Shown piece after piece: positions 17,737-26,943 of a stretch of 41,397 nt of DNA. The notes under the pieces are model-generated. The model saw only the letters and a list, made by a program, of their open reading frames with translations. It was not told the origin of the DNA and searched no databases. A program made the translations under genes and the position numbers. Within the stretch, counting starts at the first letter, position 1. Each line of letters starts with the position of its first letter. The DNA is from JAFAXD01 sp035472475. GTDB lineage: Bacteria; Pseudomonadota; Alphaproteobacteria; Rhizobiales; Xanthobacteraceae. The stretch spans positions 1-41,397 of the forward strand of contig DATIPA010000092.1 of the NCBI GenBank assembly GCA_035472475.1, in the 5' to 3' direction.

Positions 17737-18688
17737 CCCCCCCTACCCCAGATTGTTGCCGCGCATTCGTGGCGTGATCAAACATTGTGGTTCCAAATGT
17801 CGTCAGCGCCTCCGCGTGCAGCGGCTGCACAGCGTCCACAAAGGCGCGATGGTGGACCGCGTCCAGCGCGATGATTTCACCGTTGGCCACCTCGATGGCC
17901 CGACGTGCGCTCTCATGCTCTTCGACAGCGGCGTCGCGTTGAAACGCCACTGCGTCGGTCGCTGCCGCCTGCATTTCGGCCTGCAGATCCTCGGGCCAGG
18001 ATTCGAATTGATCGCGATTGATGAAGATCGGCCGCGAAATATAGAAATGACCTGTCAAGGTGTGGAAGCGGTGGAACTTGTGGACCCCGTAGGTGACGGT
18101 GTTGCTGAGCGGGTTTTCCTGCGCGTCGATCGTCCCCGCCCCGATCATCGCTACCGCCTCGGTCAGATCCATGCGCAGCGGGACGGCACCGAGGAGCTCG
18201 AAAGTGCGCTTGTGGACGTCGCTCGGCAGTATCCTGATGCGCATGCCGGCGAGATCGGACGGCCGCCGCACCGACCGCAGGCGATTGGAGATGTGCCGGA
18301 AGCCGTTCTCAAACCAGCCCAGGATCCGGTAGTTCATCTGCTCTTCGATCTTTCGCGCCAGAAATGCCCCGAGCGGACCGTCCATGGCCGCGCGCGCGTG
18401 GTCGTTGGAGTCGAACAGAAACGGCAGGTCGACGAAGCCAAGTTCGGGGACTTGGTCGGTCAGATAGCTCGAGGACTGGTAGCCGAGGGTCAGGATACCG
18501 CTTTCCACAAGCCCCAGGATGTCGTCGGCGCGATAACCGAGGTCCATGATATTCCAGACGTACTTGACCTCGATCTGATCGCCAAAACGCTGCTGCAGCC
18601 GCTCACCCATGCGCTTGAGCGCGCGGCTGAACCCGGTCTGGGGCGGCCCATAGCCGCCCATGCGAATGTCAATCGGCCGTACGGTCAT
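17714..18688 (-). CDS. TRAP-type (DctP-family) substrate-binding protein without a visible signal peptide
   Basis: The protein is a DctP-family solute-binding protein of 324 residues. Typical blocks are LGFVDLPFLFDSNDHARAAMDG, the ligand-arginine segment SDLAGMRIRILPS and AVAMIGAGTIDAQENPLSNT. The best start, ATG 18688, gives MTVRPIDIRMGGYG with no hydrophobic leader. In-frame codons further up (to 18892) give a segment rich in Cys and acidic residues that is not a convincing signal either, and they run into the divergent crotonase gene. No DctQ/DctM membrane genes are adjacent. It begins an overlapping operon with the GNAT and Gfo/Idh genes. The protein may act in the cytoplasm or be misassigned at its 5' end. 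Confidence 0.88.
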   Translation of the reverse strand: MTVRPIDIRMGGYGPPQTGFSRALKRMGERLQQRFGDQIEVKYVWNIMDLGYRADDILGLVESGILTLGYQSSSYLTDQVPELGFVDLPFLFDSNDHARAAMDGPLGAFLARKIEEQMNYRILGWFENGFRHISNRLRSVRRPSDLAGMRIRILPSDVHKRTFELLGAVPLRMDLTEAVAMIGAGTIDAQENPLSNTVTYGVHKFHRFHTLTGHFYISRPIFINRDQFESWPEDLQAEMQAAATDAVAFQRDAAVEEHESARRAIEVANGEIIALDAVHHRAFVDAVQPLHAEALTTFGTTMFDHATNARQQSGVGGDDTSVIR

Positions 18689-18773
18689 GCGCTTGCTGTG
18701 ATACGTCTCACAGGGCCCTAGCTTAGAGCAGCATATGCCCGCGCCCAAGTAAGCTTCCAGCAACGATTGCATC

Positions 18774-19526
<753 letters not shown>

Positions 19527-19552
19527 CCATCGCTCCGCGACAGGCAGCCCTG

Positions 19553-21139
19553 CTAGGCGCGGCCCACCACCCGGTCGATCAGCTGCGCCGCGTCCATCGG
19601 CGCGCGGTCGCCGGTCCAGACCACGTACTGGTCCGGCCGCACCAAGGCCAGTTGCGTCGCATAGGCGGTACGGCCCTGCGCATAGGTGTCGCGAACGATT
19701 TTGAGCGGCACGTTGCGTGAGCGCGCAGCGTCCGCGAAGGCGCGCGTGGCCTCATCCTGATCGCCGAACGCCAGCAAGGTAAAGCCCGGGCCGAGTTCCT
19801 CAAATACATTGCGGCCGGATGAGAGCAGCTGTGGCGTCAGGTGGTGTCCCGGGCGTGCCTTGTAGGTGTGCTGGCCGTGCGCGCTGCAGACACCGCTCGC
19901 CGGTCCCATCACCACCGCCGATCCCTCGTAGTTGGGCTCGTAGATCAGCACCCGGTTGCCGCCGTAGACTTCGAGCTTGTCCCACGCCCGCGCGAATTCC
20001 GTTGGATTGCGCTCCGGGCTGTAGTGCGCCAGAAACTGCGCTTCCTCCTCGATCCGCGCGGCAATGAAATCTTCGCCGGTCTCCTTGAAGATCGGGCGGC
20101 GCTCGTCGCTGTAGGACTGCAGCAAGGCATCGCCGCCCCACCCCTGCAGCGCAGCGGTGAGCTTCCAGCCGAGGTTGGTCACGTCCTCAAGACCATTGTT
20201 GAGACCGAAGCCGCCATAGGGCGGATGACTGTGCGCCGAGTCGCCCGCGATGAACACACGTCCGACCTGATATGTCTCCGCCACCGAAACCCGCAAATCC
20301 CAGAACCCGACGTGATCGAACTCGCAGGCAAACTCGAAACCGGCGACGCTCTGGATAAGGCGGTGGAAGTCGAAATTATCGGTTGTGGACTCGAGCGGCA
20401 TCGGCGCGTGGAAAAACCACCCCTCCCCCACATCGATGCGTCCGAAGAACTGCCAGTATCCCTTCAGATCCGGGTGCAGCACCCGATAGGTTGAGCGCTC
20501 CGGAAAGCGCTTGAGTCCTTCGTGCAATTCCCGCGAACGAAAGACGCCAAGCACCATCAGCTGATCGAAATCCGTGCCGCTGCGTTCGATCCCGACCTGA
20601 TCGCGCACGATTGAGCGTCCACCGTCGCAGCCGACCACGTATTCTGCGGTGAGGACTTGCTGCCCGACGCCGGCCTCGTCGACGATCGTGACGCGCGCCT
20701 CGTCGTCGTCCTGCTCGACGGTTTTGGCGGTCCACCCGAAATAGGCGTCCACGTCCGTCAGATTCGCCATCTTCCGGCGCAGCACCTCTTCCATGCAGTA
20801 TTGCGGCAGCCGTTCGTTGTCCTGGAAATAGTAGGAGCGGACGATCTCCCGTCCGGGCGGCGCATGCCAGTACTCGCTCATCAGGCTTTTGTAGGCGGTC
20901 ACCCCGCCGATTGGATAACCGGGAGGCATGACGCGCGCTGCGCGCAATTCGTCGACGATGCCCCAGAAATAGAAGTGCTCCAGCGTGCGCTGGGTCAGGT
21001 TCTGGCCCTTCGGTATCTGCTGCAACTTGCGGCGGCGCTCGATGAGCGCGCACGACACGCCCCGCAGCCCAAGATCGACCGCAAGCGCGACCCCCACCGG
21101 CCCACCGCCCACGATGATCACTTGATAGTGTTTGTCCAT
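19553..21139 (-). CDS. FAD-dependent aromatic monooxygenase (phenol hydroxylase/MhpA-type)
   Basis: This is a class A flavoprotein monooxygenase of 528 residues that would hydroxylate an aromatic compound with NAD(P)H and O2. It has the N-terminal FAD motif VIIVGGGPVG, the DG motif VGCDGGRSIVRD near residue 165 and the GD motif FIAGDSAHSHPPYGGFGLNNG near 285. The thioredoxin-like C-terminal domain common in the PheA/TfdB group is also present. The frame is open to 21193, but the ATG at 21139 has AGGGAG upstream and puts the FAD motif at the expected distance. It stands alone on its strand; the ring substrate cannot be named. Confidence 0.93.
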   Translation of the reverse strand: MDKHYQVIIVGGGPVGVALAVDLGLRGVSCALIERRRKLQQIPKGQNLTQRTLEHFYFWGIVDELRAARVMPPGYPIGGVTAYKSLMSEYWHAPPGREIVRSYYFQDNERLPQYCMEEVLRRKMANLTDVDAYFGWTAKTVEQDDDEARVTIVDEAGVGQQVLTAEYVVGCDGGRSIVRDQVGIERSGTDFDQLMVLGVFRSRELHEGLKRFPERSTYRVLHPDLKGYWQFFGRIDVGEGWFFHAPMPLESTTDNFDFHRLIQSVAGFEFACEFDHVGFWDLRVSVAETYQVGRVFIAGDSAHSHPPYGGFGLNNGLEDVTNLGWKLTAALQGWGGDALLQSYSDERRPIFKETGEDFIAARIEEEAQFLAHYSPERNPTEFARAWDKLEVYGGNRVLIYEPNYEGSAVVMGPASGVCSAHGQHTYKARPGHHLTPQLLSSGRNVFEELGPGFTLLAFGDQDEATRAFADAARSRNVPLKIVRDTYAQGRTAYATQLALVRPDQYVVWTGDRAPMDAAQLIDRVVGRA

Positions 21140-21283
21140 GCAAGCTCCCTGGGACGTGCCTACATAACGAACAACCGCGAGACAAGCCCGCATACCGCAG
21201 GACGCCGCCGCTGAAATAGTGAGCCATGCGATCTTGCCGGACTTTCGCGCGTTGGTCTGCTGCGCCCGTACAAGGAGAACATC

Positions 21284-21700
21284 GTGCGTTCAAAATTTGG
21301 TTCGATTCTCGGCACCACGCTCATACTGCTTCTCGCCAGCGGCGGTCTTGCGCTCGCGCAGATCAGCCCGCCCTGGGGGACCAGCACCGCCGGTGGTTCG
21401 GGCGGTACGCCGACCGGACCGACCAATCCCGGTGCGCTCGGTTTTGGAACCAGTAGCGCGGGCGGATCGGGCGGCGTCGCGACCGGGCCGCTTAACCCGA
21501 ATGCCTACGGATTTGGGACGAGCAGCGCGGGCGGATCGGGCGGCATTGCCACGGGCCCGACCGTTCCCGGTCTGCAACCGATCTCGCCTGGCTTGCGCAT
21601 CATGACCGATCCAGCGGGACAAGGTGCAGCCTATGCAGCGCCTGGCGTCAAACGCAGCGCCGCGCGCCGGCACCGATACGTCGAGCGCCGCTACCGCTAA
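21284..21700 (+). CDS. small secreted protein with three tandem 23-residue Gly/Ser repeats
   Basis: I know no function for this protein. It has 138 residues and a clear Sec signal (SILGTTLILLLASGGLALA, cleavage expected after LAQ or ALA). Three adjacent 23-residue units follow, each GTSxAGGSGG followed by a T/A-GP-x-x-P segment (residues 32-100). The tail is rich in Arg/His/Tyr (KRSAARRHRYVERRYR). It starts with GTG after AGGAGA. Low-complexity secreted proteins like this occur in Bradyrhizobiaceae, often annotated only as hypothetical. Its 3' end overlaps the convergent dehydratase gene by 4 bases. Confidence 0.8.
   Translation: MRSKFGSILGTTLILLLASGGLALAQISPPWGTSTAGGSGGTPTGPTNPGALGFGTSSAGGSGGVATGPLNPNAYGFGTSSAGGSGGIATGPTVPGLQPISPGLRIMTDPAGQGAAYAAPGVKRSAARRHRYVERRYR
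21377..21583 (+). repeat. three in-frame tandem 69-bp repeats
   Basis: Units lie at 21377-21445, 21446-21514 and 21515-21583. Each encodes GTS(T/S)AGGSGG plus 13 variable residues. Units two and three are closest in their first 30 bases and the last unit diverges at its end. An exact multiple of three keeps the frame, so unit number could change by slippage or recombination without breaking the gene. Confidence 0.85.
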
Positions 21701-23415
21701 GGTTTTTCCGGGTCCTCGAAATCCCACTGCAGGTTGCCACTGTGGGTAACGGCGCCGAGATGCGCTGATCCGACCTGGCTCGCGTATTTCTCCAACGCGC
21801 CCGCCAGCGGCGTTGCACGGCGGCGCGGTTTCCAGGCCGCACGACGACGCGCGAATTCTTCCTGATCAATCAGCAAATCGATGCGCCGCGCGGTGGCGTC
21901 GACGCGGATTCGATCGCCATCCTGCACCAGCGCGATCGGCCCGCCGGCCTGCGCTTCGGGCGACAGATAGCCAATGCACATCCCGCGCGTCGCGCCGGAG
22001 AAGCGGCCGTCCGTGATCAGCGCGACCTTCTCGCCCATGCCCTGGCCGTAGATCACCGCGGTCGGCCCAAGCATTTCGCGCATGCCCGGCCCGCCCTTGG
22101 GGCCTTCGTTGCGGATGACGATCACATCGCCCGCCTGGTAGGCGCGCGCGCGGATGACGGCCATGCAATCTTCCTCGCTCTCGAACACGCGCGCGGGCCC
22201 TTCGTGCGCGAGCGACGCGAGGCCGGCGATTTTGATGAGCGCGCCATCGGGGGCAAGATTGCCCTTGAGCACGACGACCCCGCCGGTCCGCGCAATCGCG
22301 CGATCGACCGACCGGATCACCAATCCGTCCGGATCGGGTGCGCCGGCCGCGATCTCACTGAGCGTCTGCCCCGTCACGGTCGGCGTGTCGCCGTGCAGAT
22401 GACCGTGCTCAACGAGCGTTTTCACGATAGTGGGAACGCCGCCGATCCGGTCGACGTCTTGCGCATAGTACTGACCCCCCGGCTGCAGGTTGCCGATCAG
22501 CGGGGTGCGTTCAAACACGGCGGCGACCTCGTCGAGCGTGAAGCGAACTCCCGCCTCGTGGGCGAGCGCGGGAATATGCAGCGCCGCGTTGGTCGAGCCG
22601 CCGGTCGCCGCAACGATCGCGCAAGCATTTTCCAGGCTCTTGCGGGTGATGAGATCGCGCGGCAACGGGCCGCCGTTCTTGAGGATATCCATCACCAGCC
22701 CGCCGGCCCGGCGGGCGCCCTCCTGCCGCTTCGCATCGACCGCCGGCCGCGTCGCTGAACCGGCTGGTGCAAGACCCAGCACCTCAGACACCATGCCCAT
22801 GGTGTTGGCCGTGAACTGGCCCGGGCACGCCCCGATGGTTGGCATGCACGCGCGCTCGAGCGAATCGAGGTCCTCGCGCGACATTTGTCCCGTCATGACG
22901 GCGCCGGCGGCCTCGTAAGCGGTCAAAACGGAGACCGGCTTGCCGCGCCAGGTGCCGACCAGCGCGCCCCCGCCGAACACGAACACCGAGGGCACGTTGC
23001 AACGGATCATCGCCATCATGATGCCGGGCAGGTTCTTGTCGCAGCCGCCGAAGCCGACAAGGCCGTCATAGGCGTGGCCGCGTACGACGAGCTCGATTGA
23101 GTCGGCGATGATCTCGCGCGACACCAGCGAGCATTTCATGCCCTGGTGATTCATGCTGATTCCGTCCGACACCGAGATCGTCGTGAACGAGCGCGGCGTG
23201 CCGCCGGCCGCGAGCACACCCGCGTAGGCATGCGCAGCCTGCTCGGCGAGATTGCCGGTGCACGGCGTCGCCTCGCCGTGCGTCGTCACGACGCCGATGA
23301 AGGGGCGCGCGATCGCCGCATCATCGAGCCCCATGCCGCGCATGAAGACGCGGTGCGGAGCGCGATCGATGCCGTCAGTCGTGATGCGGGAGCGAAGCTT
23401 TGGGCGGTCGTTCAC
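21697..23415 (-). CDS. dihydroxy-acid dehydratase (IlvD/Edd family)
   Basis: This is an iron-sulfur dehydratase of 572 residues. In branched-chain amino acid synthesis IlvD converts 2,3-dihydroxy-3-methyl acids to 2-oxo acids. The three cluster cysteines are C52 (ATPCTGN), C124 (GGCDKNLPG) and C196 (GACPGQFTANTM), and the C-terminal ITDGRFSGATRG motif is intact. The third motif resembles true IlvD more than sugar-acid dehydratases (GTCNTM). The GTG start at 23415 follows the DpgC-like gene by only 18 bases, so it may belong to that catabolic operon rather than to biosynthesis. I leave the symbol blank because a housekeeping ilvD probably exists elsewhere. Confidence 0.92.
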   Translation of the reverse strand: MNDRPKLRSRITTDGIDRAPHRVFMRGMGLDDAAIARPFIGVVTTHGEATPCTGNLAEQAAHAYAGVLAAGGTPRSFTTISVSDGISMNHQGMKCSLVSREIIADSIELVVRGHAYDGLVGFGGCDKNLPGIMMAMIRCNVPSVFVFGGGALVGTWRGKPVSVLTAYEAAGAVMTGQMSREDLDSLERACMPTIGACPGQFTANTMGMVSEVLGLAPAGSATRPAVDAKRQEGARRAGGLVMDILKNGGPLPRDLITRKSLENACAIVAATGGSTNAALHIPALAHEAGVRFTLDEVAAVFERTPLIGNLQPGGQYYAQDVDRIGGVPTIVKTLVEHGHLHGDTPTVTGQTLSEIAAGAPDPDGLVIRSVDRAIARTGGVVVLKGNLAPDGALIKIAGLASLAHEGPARVFESEEDCMAVIRARAYQAGDVIVIRNEGPKGGPGMREMLGPTAVIYGQGMGEKVALITDGRFSGATRGMCIGYLSPEAQAGGPIALVQDGDRIRVDATARRIDLLIDQEEFARRRAAWKPRRRATPLAGALEKYASQVGSAHLGAVTHSGNLQWDFEDPEKP

Positions 23416-23433
23416 CGCATCACCCTGGCGATA

Positions 23434-24840
23434 CTACTCCGCGCGGTTCTGCGCATTCCAAAAGCGCTCGAGATTCTCGATCAGGGCGGGGCTGAAATGG
23501 CAATAGGCCTGCTCGCGGGCATAGACCGCGCAATAACTGCGGAATACGTCCAACGGCTCCTGCGCGACCCGGAACGCGCGCCGGTTGCCGACGGCGCCGA
23601 CCGCGCCCGAGCTAGTCAGCCCGGTGACGACGCGCTCGACCGCCGCATCCATGGCGTCGGCGGGTGCGATCTCGTCGCAGATGAGCCGTCCCTCCGGGCT
23701 GTCGCAGATGAGTTTGCGCTCATACTGGATCGCCTGACGGGCGATGCGGTCGCCGGTGAAGCGCGGCAGCCGCAGATTGGCGGCGCCCGGGACAATGCCT
23801 TCCTTGCGCGCCGGCAGTGTCAGGAACGCGTCGTTCGCCGCCAGCACGTAGTCCATGGTCAGCAGGATTTGACAGTGACCGCCGATCGCAAAGGTCTCGA
23901 CCGCGGCAACCCAGGGCTTTTCAATCCCTACGCCATGAACGTCGTCGGGCAGCACATCAGGCCTGGCGACGCCGCGCAGGAACTTGTGCACGAAGCCGAG
24001 CTCTCGCGTCAGAAACCACACGAATGGAATCTTGCCGCGATAAAGGTGGGTCAGATTGATACCGCTGCCGAAGATGCGCCGACCGCGATATTTCGGATGG
24101 TCGACCACGCCGCCGCGTAGAACTGCGATATCGCTCGCGCTATCGAGGGTTGCGACGTCCACCCCGATCTCCATGGCATCGATCGTGGTCTGATCCTCGG
24201 CGTTGAGGAAACGCGGGTTCGACATGGTCAGGTGGACGGCGCGGCCACGGCGCTCCAGGCGAACGGCGCCAAGGTCCAGCACACCCTTCGCCGCGAAGGT
24301 CGCGAGTGCGTCCGGCGTGCGCGGGTGCGGCAGCAACATGGCATGGCACAGGTGAAGCCCGGCGCGGTCCTGGCCGAGGATGTGCGAAATCAGGATCCCT
24401 TGATCGGTCTCGAGACCATCCTTGTCGCGTTGCGCAGTGTCGGTTTCGGCGACGATCTGCGCGCGCGTCGGCGTGAGACATGGAAATGCCTCGGCCGCAG
24501 CGAACAGAAGATCCTCGACGCGCACGAACCGGGTCATCCGGTGGGTGACGGCGCTATAGACGGCAGCCGCGTGCGCGCGCAGAAAAAGCTCGCGTGCCTC
24601 GCGGGTGCGTCGGTGGATGGCCTGCGCCGCCTGGGTCTGGGCTGGATTGCGCCCTGGCTTCGGTGGCAGCTTTTCGATCAGCTCGCCGGCGTCGTGCCAA
24701 AATGCGCTGAAGCGCTCGCGGTCGCCGCTTAGATCGGACGTGCGCCGCGGCTCCCCGGCGAGCCACTCGTCAATCGACGCACGCGGCAGCGCCCCGGTCT
24801 GCAAATCTGCGTTGGCCACGGCGGCCGACGTTCGTGCCAT
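23434..24840 (-). CDS. DpgC-like crotonase-fold protein, candidate cofactor-free arylacetyl-CoA dioxygenase
   Basis: The 468-residue protein is far longer than a normal crotonase. A helical N-terminal domain (about 1-190, with RREARELFL-type and LETDQGILISHIL segments) precedes a crotonase core. That core has FGSGINLTHLYRGK (257-270) and EKPWVAAVETFAIGGHCQ (307-323), followed by KEGIVPGAANLRLPRF (346-361). This layout and these blocks match, from memory, DpgC, the metal- and flavin-free dioxygenase that converts 3,5-dihydroxyphenylacetyl-CoA to the arylglyoxylate in glycopeptide producers. The ATG at 24840 has GAGAGGCG upstream. It lies 25 bases after a phenylacetate-CoA ligase gene, which could supply an arylacetyl-CoA. 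Substrate and reaction are inferred. Confidence 0.85.
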   Translation of the reverse strand: MARTSAAVANADLQTGALPRASIDEWLAGEPRRTSDLSGDRERFSAFWHDAGELIEKLPPKPGRNPAQTQAAQAIHRRTREARELFLRAHAAAVYSAVTHRMTRFVRVEDLLFAAAEAFPCLTPTRAQIVAETDTAQRDKDGLETDQGILISHILGQDRAGLHLCHAMLLPHPRTPDALATFAAKGVLDLGAVRLERRGRAVHLTMSNPRFLNAEDQTTIDAMEIGVDVATLDSASDIAVLRGGVVDHPKYRGRRIFGSGINLTHLYRGKIPFVWFLTRELGFVHKFLRGVARPDVLPDDVHGVGIEKPWVAAVETFAIGGHCQILLTMDYVLAANDAFLTLPARKEGIVPGAANLRLPRFTGDRIARQAIQYERKLICDSPEGRLICDEIAPADAMDAAVERVVTGLTSSGAVGAVGNRRAFRVAQEPLDVFRSYCAVYAREQAYCHFSPALIENLERFWNAQNRAE

Positions 24841-24865
24841 GATCGCCTCTCGATTGTTCCTGGCC

Positions 24866-26173
24866 TCAATTCCTCGACCGCAGGTCAAGCACGCGCTTGG
24901 CCTTGCCCTGCGAGCGTTCGATCGTGCCGGGCGCAACGACCCGAACACTGGTCGTCACGCCAACATAAGCCTTGATCAGATGTTCGGCCCTGCGTTCAAG
25001 CTCGGCCACCTCCTCCGCTCGCAGCTTGCCGCCCGGGGCCGGCCGTGATTCGACGACGACATCAAGCTCGTCGAGCCGGTCCGGTCGACGCAGTTCAAGC
25101 ATGTAGTGCGGCGCCAGCCGCTTCTCCTGCGCCAGCACGGCTTCGATCTGCGAGGGAAACACGTTGACGCCACGGATGATCAGCATGTCGTCGCTGCGCC
25201 CGCGCACGCGTTCCATGCGCCGCATCGTGCGCGCCGTCCCCGGCAGCAATCGGGTCAGATCGCGCGTGCGATAACGGATCACCGGCATCGCCTCCTTGGT
25301 CAGCGTGGTCAGCACCAGTTCCCCGACCTCGCCGTCGGCGACCGGCTGCCCCGTCACCGGATCGATGATTTCCGGATAGAAATGATCCTCCCACAGCGTG
25401 AGGCCGTCCTTGGTCTCGGCGCATTCTTGGGCGACGCCCGGCCCCATCACCTCCGACAGCCCATAGATGTCGAGCGCGGCGAGCGCCATGCGGCTTTCGA
25501 TCTCCGCCCGCATCGCCTCGGTCCACGGCTCGGCGCCAAAGATCCCGATGCGCAGACTGCTGGCGCGGGCATCAAGCCCCTGCCGTTCGAACTCGTCGGC
25601 GATCGCCAGCATATAGGACGGCGTCACCATGATGATATCGGGCCTGAAATCGTTGATCAGCTGCACCTGTCGCTCGGTGAAGCCACCGCTCACCGGAATG
25701 ACAGCCGCGCCGAGATACTCGCCACCGTAGTGCGCCCCCAGCCCGCCGGTGAACAGGCCATACCCGTAGGCGATGTGAATCTTGTCGCTCGAGCGGCCGC
25801 CCGCGGCCCGGATCGAGCGCGCCATCAGCCGCGACCAGGTCTCGATGTCGCCGCGTGTGTACCCAACGACGGTTGGCTTGCCGGTGGTGCCACTTGACGC
25901 ATGGATGCGCACAATCTCGTCCATCGGTACCGCGAACATCCCGAACGGATAGTTCTGCCGCAGATCATCCTTGGTGGTGAACGGAAATCGCGCGAGGTCG
26001 CCGAGCTGTTTTAAATCGTTCGGGTGAACGCCCGCCGCGTCGAACTTGTCGCGATAGTGTGCCACCCGCTCATAGCAGATGTGCAGCGCGTCTTTGAGGC
26101 GTGCGAGCTGCAGGCTGCGCAGCTCGTCGACGCTGGCTTTCTCGATCCGCTCGATCTGATTGATGTCGCCCAT
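24866..26173 (-). CDS. paaK: phenylacetate-CoA ligase family protein
   Basis: This is an adenylate-forming ligase of 435 residues that activates an aryl-acetate or related acid to its CoA thioester with ATP. The AMP-binding P-loop SSGTTGKPT lies at 93-101, DIYGLSEVMGPGVAQEC near 235 is the adenine-binding motif, and IRYRTRDLTRLL near 300 carries the ribose-binding aspartate. MLIIRGVNVFPSQIEAVL and a C-terminal lysine in SQGKAKRVLDLR complete the fold. The usual paa gene cluster (paaABCDE, paaG, paaZ) is absent; the partner here is a DpgC-like protein. The true substrate may therefore be a substituted phenylacetate. The symbol marks family resemblance. Confidence 0.93.
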   Translation of the reverse strand: MGDINQIERIEKASVDELRSLQLARLKDALHICYERVAHYRDKFDAAGVHPNDLKQLGDLARFPFTTKDDLRQNYPFGMFAVPMDEIVRIHASSGTTGKPTVVGYTRGDIETWSRLMARSIRAAGGRSSDKIHIAYGYGLFTGGLGAHYGGEYLGAAVIPVSGGFTERQVQLINDFRPDIIMVTPSYMLAIADEFERQGLDARASSLRIGIFGAEPWTEAMRAEIESRMALAALDIYGLSEVMGPGVAQECAETKDGLTLWEDHFYPEIIDPVTGQPVADGEVGELVLTTLTKEAMPVIRYRTRDLTRLLPGTARTMRRMERVRGRSDDMLIIRGVNVFPSQIEAVLAQEKRLAPHYMLELRRPDRLDELDVVVESRPAPGGKLRAEEVAELERRAEHLIKAYVGVTTSVRVVAPGTIERSQGKAKRVLDLRSRN

Positions 26174-26279
26174 GAACTATCCGCCCGATGGAGCGCAGGC
26201 TCCGAGGCGACGTAATGCTAGCACGCTTTGGGCGTGGGGTACCGCGCGCGCGCCCGAATGCGACCCGTTCGCGCGCGTC

Positions 26280-26858
26280 TTACGGCAACTCGTAGCCGAT
26301 TGCGCTTTCGATCTCGCAGGTTCGCTTCACGGCCGGCCGCGCCATCATGCGGTCATGGTGCGCCGCGAGCCCCGGATAGTCGGAGGGCTTTGTTTTCAGC
26401 GTGCGGTGAAAGCGCCAGTAAAGCCGGAACAGATGAATGTCCGCAATCGTGTAACGGTCGACCGCCCAGTCGCGCCGGGCGAGCCGCTGCTCGGCCAGAA
26501 CAAAAACCTCCTTCCAGCGCTCGACGCTGATCCGCCGCGCCGGGTGGATGGTCGCCGCGATGAACGACATCCAGGAGATGACCTCGGCTTCAGCCGCAAG
26601 GTCGCCCTGCGGCAACAAGCCGGCCTCGGGAAACCGTTTGGCCAAATACCACAAATTTGCCGCAACCTCGGTCAACGACCGTCCGTCGATAACGAGCGTC
26701 GGGACCTTGCCTTCCGGATTGAGCGCGAGATACTCTGGCGTGCGGTTTTCCTTCCTGGTCAACGAGATGAGGCGGCTTTCGAACGGAATACCGATCTCGT
26801 GCAGCGCGATGTGCGTCGCCATCGAGCTCGCGCCGGGCGTGAAATACAGCGTCAGCAT
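26280..26858 (-). CDS. glutathione S-transferase family protein (beta-like)
   Basis: This is a two-domain GST of 192 residues. The thioredoxin-like N-domain has LYFTPGASSMATHIAL and the cis-proline motif GKVPTL, and DGRSLTEVAANLWYLA contacts glutathione. The C-domain includes YTIADIHLFRLYWRF, the N-capping/hydrophobic staple region. Bacterial beta-class enzymes normally have a cysteine in the TPGAC(S) motif; here that position is S11. The protein may therefore act by a serine-type mechanism or only bind glutathione. It lies 106 bases upstream of the ligase gene on the same strand, and could help remove reactive intermediates. Confidence 0.9.
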   Translation of the reverse strand: MLTLYFTPGASSMATHIALHEIGIPFESRLISLTRKENRTPEYLALNPEGKVPTLVIDGRSLTEVAANLWYLAKRFPEAGLLPQGDLAAEAEVISWMSFIAATIHPARRISVERWKEVFVLAEQRLARRDWAVDRYTIADIHLFRLYWRFHRTLKTKPSDYPGLAAHHDRMMARPAVKRTCEIESAIGYELP

Positions 26859-26943
26859 GAAAACCTCCGTGGCAAAATCTGCGCGACGCGATTAGCTCAG
26901 ATCAAGCGTCATGCCGCCAAACACAACCTAGTCGGGTAAAGCG

